Below are positions 60,020 through 64,000 of a stretch of DNA of 64,000 bases, one piece after another. The stretch spans positions 1 through 64,000 of the forward strand of contig JAILHK010000013.1 of NCBI GenBank assembly GCA_024695815.1. The letters run 5' to 3'. The notes beneath the pieces were generated by a model. The model saw nothing but the letters and a program-made list of their open reading frames with translations. It was not told the origin of the DNA and did not search any database. The DNA is from Prevotella sp. (GTDB lineage Bacteria > Bacteroidota > Bacteroidia > Bacteroidales > Bacteroidaceae). Position 1 is the stretch's first letter, and each line of letters opens with the position of its first letter. Position numbers and translations under genes: made by a program.

Positions 60020-62293
60020 CTACATAATCTGTGAAATTTCTTTCAAGTCGTCTATTTCCTTCAGACTGCTGATAATCGATTTCACATCGTCTCGATCATG
60101 AACCTTTAGGTCTATCCATCCTTCGAAGATGCCGTCTTCTGTGGTGAAGGTCAACTTGCGAATATCCACATTCAACTGATTGGAAATGACCTGAGTAACC
60201 TCATTCACCAATCCTCTACGATCAATACCTCCCAAGCGAATCGTAGCATCAAAGAACAGATTCTTGTGCATATCCCATTTAGCATCCAGGATGCGGTTGC
60301 CATAGCTAGCCTTCAACTTATTGGCTACAGGGCAGGCACGCTTATGAATCTCAATAAGGTTCTGATTGTCTATATAGCCCAAAGCATCATCGCCCGGAAT
60401 GGGATGACAACATGTGGGGAAGATATATTGTTTGATATTCTGAGCAGTGATATAAATAGGTTTCTTTCTGTTGAACTTCTCGGGAACGATAAAGAGTTCA
60501 GGCTGGTCATTAACAGCCTTCTTGGCCTTAACGAAAGGCACATACTTACGCCATCCGCCATTACTCTCGCTCTTTGACTTGTGTTTGCCATTAAGCTCGT
60601 CCACATCCTCGTCACCAAGAATGATGCGTTTCTCTCCCATAGCCAGGAAGAAGGGTTCGCGGCGGGTGAAGTCGTGCAAGTGCATCAGTTGGTCAATATG
60701 ACTTTGATTAGACTCGAAGCCATTCTTCTTAAACCAGTCGTCAAGCAGTTCCTCACCTTTCTTCTGCACCTCGCGATTGTCTCTGCGCAGGATAGCCTGA
60801 ATCTTTGCCTTTGCCTTTGCCGTAGAAACGAAATTGATCCACGAAGGCTGTACACGTTGTGACTTAGAGGTCAGGATTTCCACCTGGTCTCCGCTATTCA
60901 AGCGATGACTCAGAGGCACCAGCTTATGGTTGACCTTGGCACCAATACAATGCGAGCCTAAGAACGTATGGATAGAGAAGGCAAAGTCAAGCACTGTGCA
61001 CTCGGCAGGCATCGTCTTAATCTCACCCTTTGGCGTGAAGACAAAAATCTCGCTTGCAAAAAGATTCAGCTTGATAGAATCGATAAAGTCCATCGCGTCT
61101 GGCTGTGGATCGTCAAGTATCTCCTTGATGGTACGAAGCCATTCGTTCAACTCGTTTTCATCCTCACTGTATTCGCCATCCTCCTGCTCACCTTCTTTGT
61201 ATTTCCAATGAGCTGCCAAACCTTGTTCGGCAATTTCGTCCATTCGTTCTGAACGAATCTGCACTTCTATCCAATGGCCCTCCTTTGACATCAGGGTGAC
61301 GTGCAACGCCTGATAGCCATTTGCTTTAGGATGGCTCACCCAGTCTCGCAGACGATCGGGATGACTCTCGTATATCTTGCCTAATTCTACATAGATATTA
61401 AAGCACTCACGAGCTTCCGCCTCCTTACTTGATGCTTTAAAGATGATACGCACAGCCAGGATGTCATAGACCTCCTCGAACGTGACATGCTTCTTCTGCA
61501 TCTTGTTCCAGATAGAATAAGGCGTCTTGATGCGCTCCTTGATCTGGTATTGCACGCCCATGCGTTTCAACATGTCCTCAATAGGAGCCGTAAACAGGTC
61601 GAACGACTGATGACGCGTCTTATAAGTCTCGGCCAACTTATGTTCGATGGTGGCATACTCCTCTGGATGTTCAAACTTGAAACTAAGATTTTCAAGTTCC
61701 GACTTTATCTTATAGAGTCCCAATCGATGAGCCAATGGCGCATAGAGATAGAGTGTCTCGCCAGCAATCTTATACTGCTTATTGGCCGGCTGCGATTCCA
61801 ACGTACGCATATTGTGAAGACGGTCGGCAATCTTTATCAGAATGACACGAATATCCTCACTCATCGTGAGCAGCAGCTTCTTAAAGTTCTCTGCCTGTGC
61901 AGACGCTTTCTCACCAAAGATACCACCACTGATTTTGGTCAGCCCGTCAACAATCTGGGCAATCTTTGGACCAAACATATTGGAGATATCCTCTACCGTA
62001 TAGTCGGTATCCTCTACGACATCATGCAGCAAGGCAGCGCAGATGCTGGTAGAACCCAATCCAATCTCCGAACACACAATCTGTGCAACGGCAATGGGAT
62101 GCATAATATAAGGTTCGCCCGACAAACGACGTACGCCCTTATGAGCCTGACGTGCAAAGTTGAATGCTTTTGCAATCAGGTCAACCTTCTTACGATGGCG
62201 CGAGTTCAAGTAGTTATTTATCAAGCGGTCATAGGCCTCGTTGATCATCTGATCATCGGCCTCTTCGCGTCGCATCATCTCTTCATCATCCAT
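60020..62293 (-). CDS. (p)ppGpp synthetase/hydrolase, RelA/SpoT family
   Basis: A 757-aa bifunctional stringent-response enzyme. The HD hydrolase domain is intact (YIMHPIAVAQIV, ALLHDVVEDTDYT, IKIADRLHNMRTLE), as is the synthetase domain (KTPYSIWNKMQKKHVTFEEVYDILAVRIIF, HPKANGYQALHVT). TGS (VFTPKGEIKTMPAECTVLDFAF), a zinc-finger/helical region and a C-terminal ACT domain (VNEVTQVISNQLNVDIRKL) follow. Both activities are therefore expected. It is the single long RSH of the genus type and sits beside mltD, a usual Bacteroidales order. Confidence 0.96.
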   Translation of the reverse strand: MDDEEMMRREEADDQMINEAYDRLINNYLNSRHRKKVDLIAKAFNFARQAHKGVRRLSGEPYIMHPIAVAQIVCSEIGLGSTSICAALLHDVVEDTDYTVEDISNMFGPKIAQIVDGLTKISGGIFGEKASAQAENFKKLLLTMSEDIRVILIKIADRLHNMRTLESQPANKQYKIAGETLYLYAPLAHRLGLYKIKSELENLSFKFEHPEEYATIEHKLAETYKTRHQSFDLFTAPIEDMLKRMGVQYQIKERIKTPYSIWNKMQKKHVTFEEVYDILAVRIIFKASSKEAEARECFNIYVELGKIYESHPDRLRDWVSHPKANGYQALHVTLMSKEGHWIEVQIRSERMDEIAEQGLAAHWKYKEGEQEDGEYSEDENELNEWLRTIKEILDDPQPDAMDFIDSIKLNLFASEIFVFTPKGEIKTMPAECTVLDFAFSIHTFLGSHCIGAKVNHKLVPLSHRLNSGDQVEILTSKSQRVQPSWINFVSTAKAKAKIQAILRRDNREVQKKGEELLDDWFKKNGFESNQSHIDQLMHLHDFTRREPFFLAMGEKRIILGDEDVDELNGKHKSKSESNGGWRKYVPFVKAKKAVNDQPELFIVPEKFNRKKPIYITAQNIKQYIFPTCCHPIPGDDALGYIDNQNLIEIHKRACPVANKLKASYGNRILDAKWDMHKNLFFDATIRLGGIDRRGLVNEVTQVISNQLNVDIRKLTFTTEDGIFEGWIDLKVHDRDDVKSIISSLKEIDDLKEISQIM

Positions 62294-62339
62294 AGTATTC
62301 CCCCTTAACCTTATACCTTAATATATTATAATAGCAATA

Positions 62340-63644
62340 TTATCTCACCTTCAGCTTCTGACCGGCACGGATGTTGTTACCGCGAATACCATTCAGTCTC
62401 TTCAGCTTAGATACCGTCGTACCATTTCTGCGTGCTATGGTAGAAAGAGACTCACCCTTTCTCACCGTCACTTGTCGTCCGCCACGTGAACTCTTACGTC
62501 CGCTGCGTTTGCTCGACACCGATTTAGAAGGTACGAATGTATTGTCTATCTCCACCTCAGCACGTTTCAGCGGGGTCGAAGAAGCATAGACCGAGTCCTG
62601 CATGGTGATAAACGTGTTCACATCGTTCAAGGGCAGGCGGATAGGCATAGGCCTTGAAGCTCCTGGCACCACATCGCGACGATAGACAGGGTTGAGGGCA
62701 CGCAACATCTGGAGATCCAAATTGCACACCGAGGCAATCTGAGACAGTGTCAGGTCACGGTTCACCATCACCGTATCTGTTTGTGAGGGCAACTGCGTTC
62801 TCATCGGACATATGCCGTGTTCACAATAATAAGTCATCACGTAGTTGGCAGCAATAAAGGCAGGCACATAACCGCGTGTTTCCTTTGGAAGATATGGATA
62901 AATCTTCCAATAATCGCGTTCACCACCAGCGCGTGCTATTGCCTTGTTGATATTGCCAGGCCCACAGTTGTAGGCGGCAATCACCAGGTTCCAGTCGCCA
63001 TAGACCTTATATAAGTCACTCAGCAGGTGAGCAGCAGCATAGCTGGCCTTCACCGGATCGCGACGTTCATCAATCAGACTGTTGATTTCAAGATTATACA
63101 TCTTTCCCGTAGAGACCATGAACTGCCAAAGTCCCGTTGCACCTACACGTGATACAGCAGTGGGGTTAAGGGCAGATTCAATGACAGGCAGATATTTCAA
63201 TTCCAAGGGAACCTGATAAGATTCGAGTGCTTCCTCAAAGATAGGCATATAGAAGTTAGAGGCGCCAAGCATAAAACCCACCTGGCGGCGCAGACGTCCG
63301 GCATAGCGATCGATACAAGAGCGCACCACCTCGTTATACGACATCTCCATGACAGTAGGCATGCGCATCAGGCGCTCGATGTATTCCTCTTTTGAAAACA
63401 GCGGGTTCTCGTCTGTTGTTCTACAGTCTTCATCCACCGTCAAATAGCTCTTCGACTCATAGAGGTTCATCAAGCTGTCCATCATATTATCGGCCATGGC
63501 CTCGGGGAAGTCAATCTCTTCCACATCGCCATACTCATCAGACACAATGATTTCCTCGTCTTCAACCTCCACCTCAATCTGCGCCTGTGTGTTGACCACA
63601 CAAGTCAGAAGCATTGCGGAAAGTATTATCAGTTTTCTCTTCAT
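62340..63644 (-). CDS. mltD: Membrane-bound lytic murein transglycosylase (MltD-like)
   Basis: A 434-aa exported enzyme cleaving the MurNAc-GlcNAc bond. Signal peptide MKRKLIILSAMLLTCVVNTQAQ; SLT domain with the catalytic glutamate in LKYLPVIESALNPTAVSRVGATGLWQFM, and the AAYNCGPGNINKAIARAGG motif; C-terminal LysM repeat (VRKGESLSTIARRNGTTVSK...GQKLKVR) for wall binding, with a second, weaker LysM-like stretch before it (VNRDLTLSQIASVCNLDLQML). Overall architecture is as in MltD. Confidence 0.93.
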   Translation of the reverse strand: MKRKLIILSAMLLTCVVNTQAQIEVEVEDEEIIVSDEYGDVEEIDFPEAMADNMMDSLMNLYESKSYLTVDEDCRTTDENPLFSKEEYIERLMRMPTVMEMSYNEVVRSCIDRYAGRLRRQVGFMLGASNFYMPIFEEALESYQVPLELKYLPVIESALNPTAVSRVGATGLWQFMVSTGKMYNLEINSLIDERRDPVKASYAAAHLLSDLYKVYGDWNLVIAAYNCGPGNINKAIARAGGERDYWKIYPYLPKETRGYVPAFIAANYVMTYYCEHGICPMRTQLPSQTDTVMVNRDLTLSQIASVCNLDLQMLRALNPVYRRDVVPGASRPMPIRLPLNDVNTFITMQDSVYASSTPLKRAEVEIDNTFVPSKSVSSKRSGRKSSRGGRQVTVRKGESLSTIARRNGTTVSKLKRLNGIRGNNIRAGQKLKVR

Positions 63645-63654
63645 AAAATCTTCT

Positions 63655-64000
63655 TTAGAAATTAATGCTGCAGTTCACGCCAATCGACGTTGCTGACAGC
63701 GATCTGCTATTCAGGCCGTTGCCCATAACTGTTGGGCGCACTTTCATACTCAGGTCTTTTGAGATGTCGAACTCAGACAATTCTGCATCTACATAGGCAT
63801 CAATCACCGAGACGACATAGACACCCACCATACAGAAGAAGCTTAGGTCGCGCCAACGGCGGTAGCGGTCCTTACGACTTTTAAACACCGACTTATAGCG
63901 TTCTTCGTTCTCAGGGGTAATCGTACGTCCCAAGTGCAGAAACTTATTATAGCTGGCCGTTGTAGGATCATCATCCATGATATCCAGATAAGCTTGCTGA
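63655..64000 (-). CDS. DUF5683 protein, C-terminal part (cut by window edge)
   Basis: The frame is open from the right edge (QQAYLDIMDDDPTTASYNKF) to the stop at 63655, 114 codons. A membrane helix (LSFFCMVGVYVVSVIDAYVDA) and the ending MKVRPTVMGNGLN...GVNCSINF fit DUF5683 proteins, which in Bacteroidales usually sit between parB and mltD. The ORF-track ATG at 63978 is internal. Function unknown; the N-terminus lies outside the window. Confidence 0.65.
   Translation of the reverse strand, partial: QQAYLDIMDDDPTTASYNKFLHLGRTITPENEERYKSVFKSRKDRYRRWRDLSFFCMVGVYVVSVIDAYVDAELSEFDISKDLSMKVRPTVMGNGLNSRSLSATSIGVNCSINF

Overview
The window looks like a chromosomal segment from a Prevotella-like member of the Bacteroidales. 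Nearly every convincing gene start sits just downstream of the Bacteroidetes promoter signature (TTTG, about 19-23 nt, TAnnTTTG), most starts lack a Shine-Dalgarno sequence, and the gene set fits that group: GH92 and GH115 glycosidases, RhaT/RhaD, a decayed TonB-dependent receptor, DKNYY, DUF349 and DUF5683 proteins, and an AraC-type regulator with membrane segments. No rRNA, transposase, integrase, phage module or CRISPR-cas locus was seen.

Layout. Positions 1-1.65 kb hold the first codons of a probable AAA ATPase and a DUF4143-type ATPase fragment whose P-loop half has been replaced by short tandem repeats. Positions 1.76-8.9 kb are a tightly overlapping four-gene LlaJI-like restriction-modification operon (nuclease subunit, McrB-like AAA+ NTPase, C5-cytosine methylase, adenine-type methylase). 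Between its first gene and an upstream promoter lies a highly structured, terminator-ended region that is probably a non-coding RNA. From 9.5 to 9.9 kb there are three adjacent tandem-repeat arrays, all with a period of exactly 22 bp. Next come a small redox cluster (TIGR04076, polyferredoxin, C_GCAxxG_C_C), a GH92 glycosidase, a flavodoxin-like reductase, rhaT and rhaD, a conserved hypothetical with carboxynorspermidine dehydrogenase, recA and dnaK.

Positions 24.2-31.3 kb form an accessory, decaying region: a Fic-family remnant, a PLD/SF2/DUF3427 helicase followed by a MutT-like NUDIX gene with one in-frame stop, a frameshifted gltS, and a TonB-dependent receptor with several lesions. From 31.5 kb on the genes are mostly intact: purine permease, GH115, rmuC, a MATE exporter, ksgA, a duplicated-domain lipoprotein, an AraC regulator, an LPG-synthase-like membrane protein, pepD, a PBP4-type peptidase, a beta-barrel protein, the rsfS-ftsH-cdsA operon, tRNA-Gln, a DUF349 protein, corA, nadB, a DKNYY protein, alaS, a MerR regulator, relA/spoT, mltD and a partial DUF5683 gene.

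The most interesting non-coding observations are: (i) 22-bp-period arrays at three loci, with different sequences but the same helical-turn spacing, each just past the terminator of a minus-strand gene; (ii) a structured RNA candidate of about 330 nt upstream of the restriction operon; (iii) a corA leader with an 11-codon acidic/proline-containing upstream ORF (MDDYPADNYNS) followed by a hairpin, reminiscent of Mg2+-sensing leader peptides; (iv) a purine-rich small-RNA candidate with repeated AAGGT motifs between the MATE gene and ksgA; (v) a promoter and terminator cassette repeated at 84-bp spacing before an LPG-synthase-like gene. All functional statements rest on recognition by eye; no search or folding program was run.
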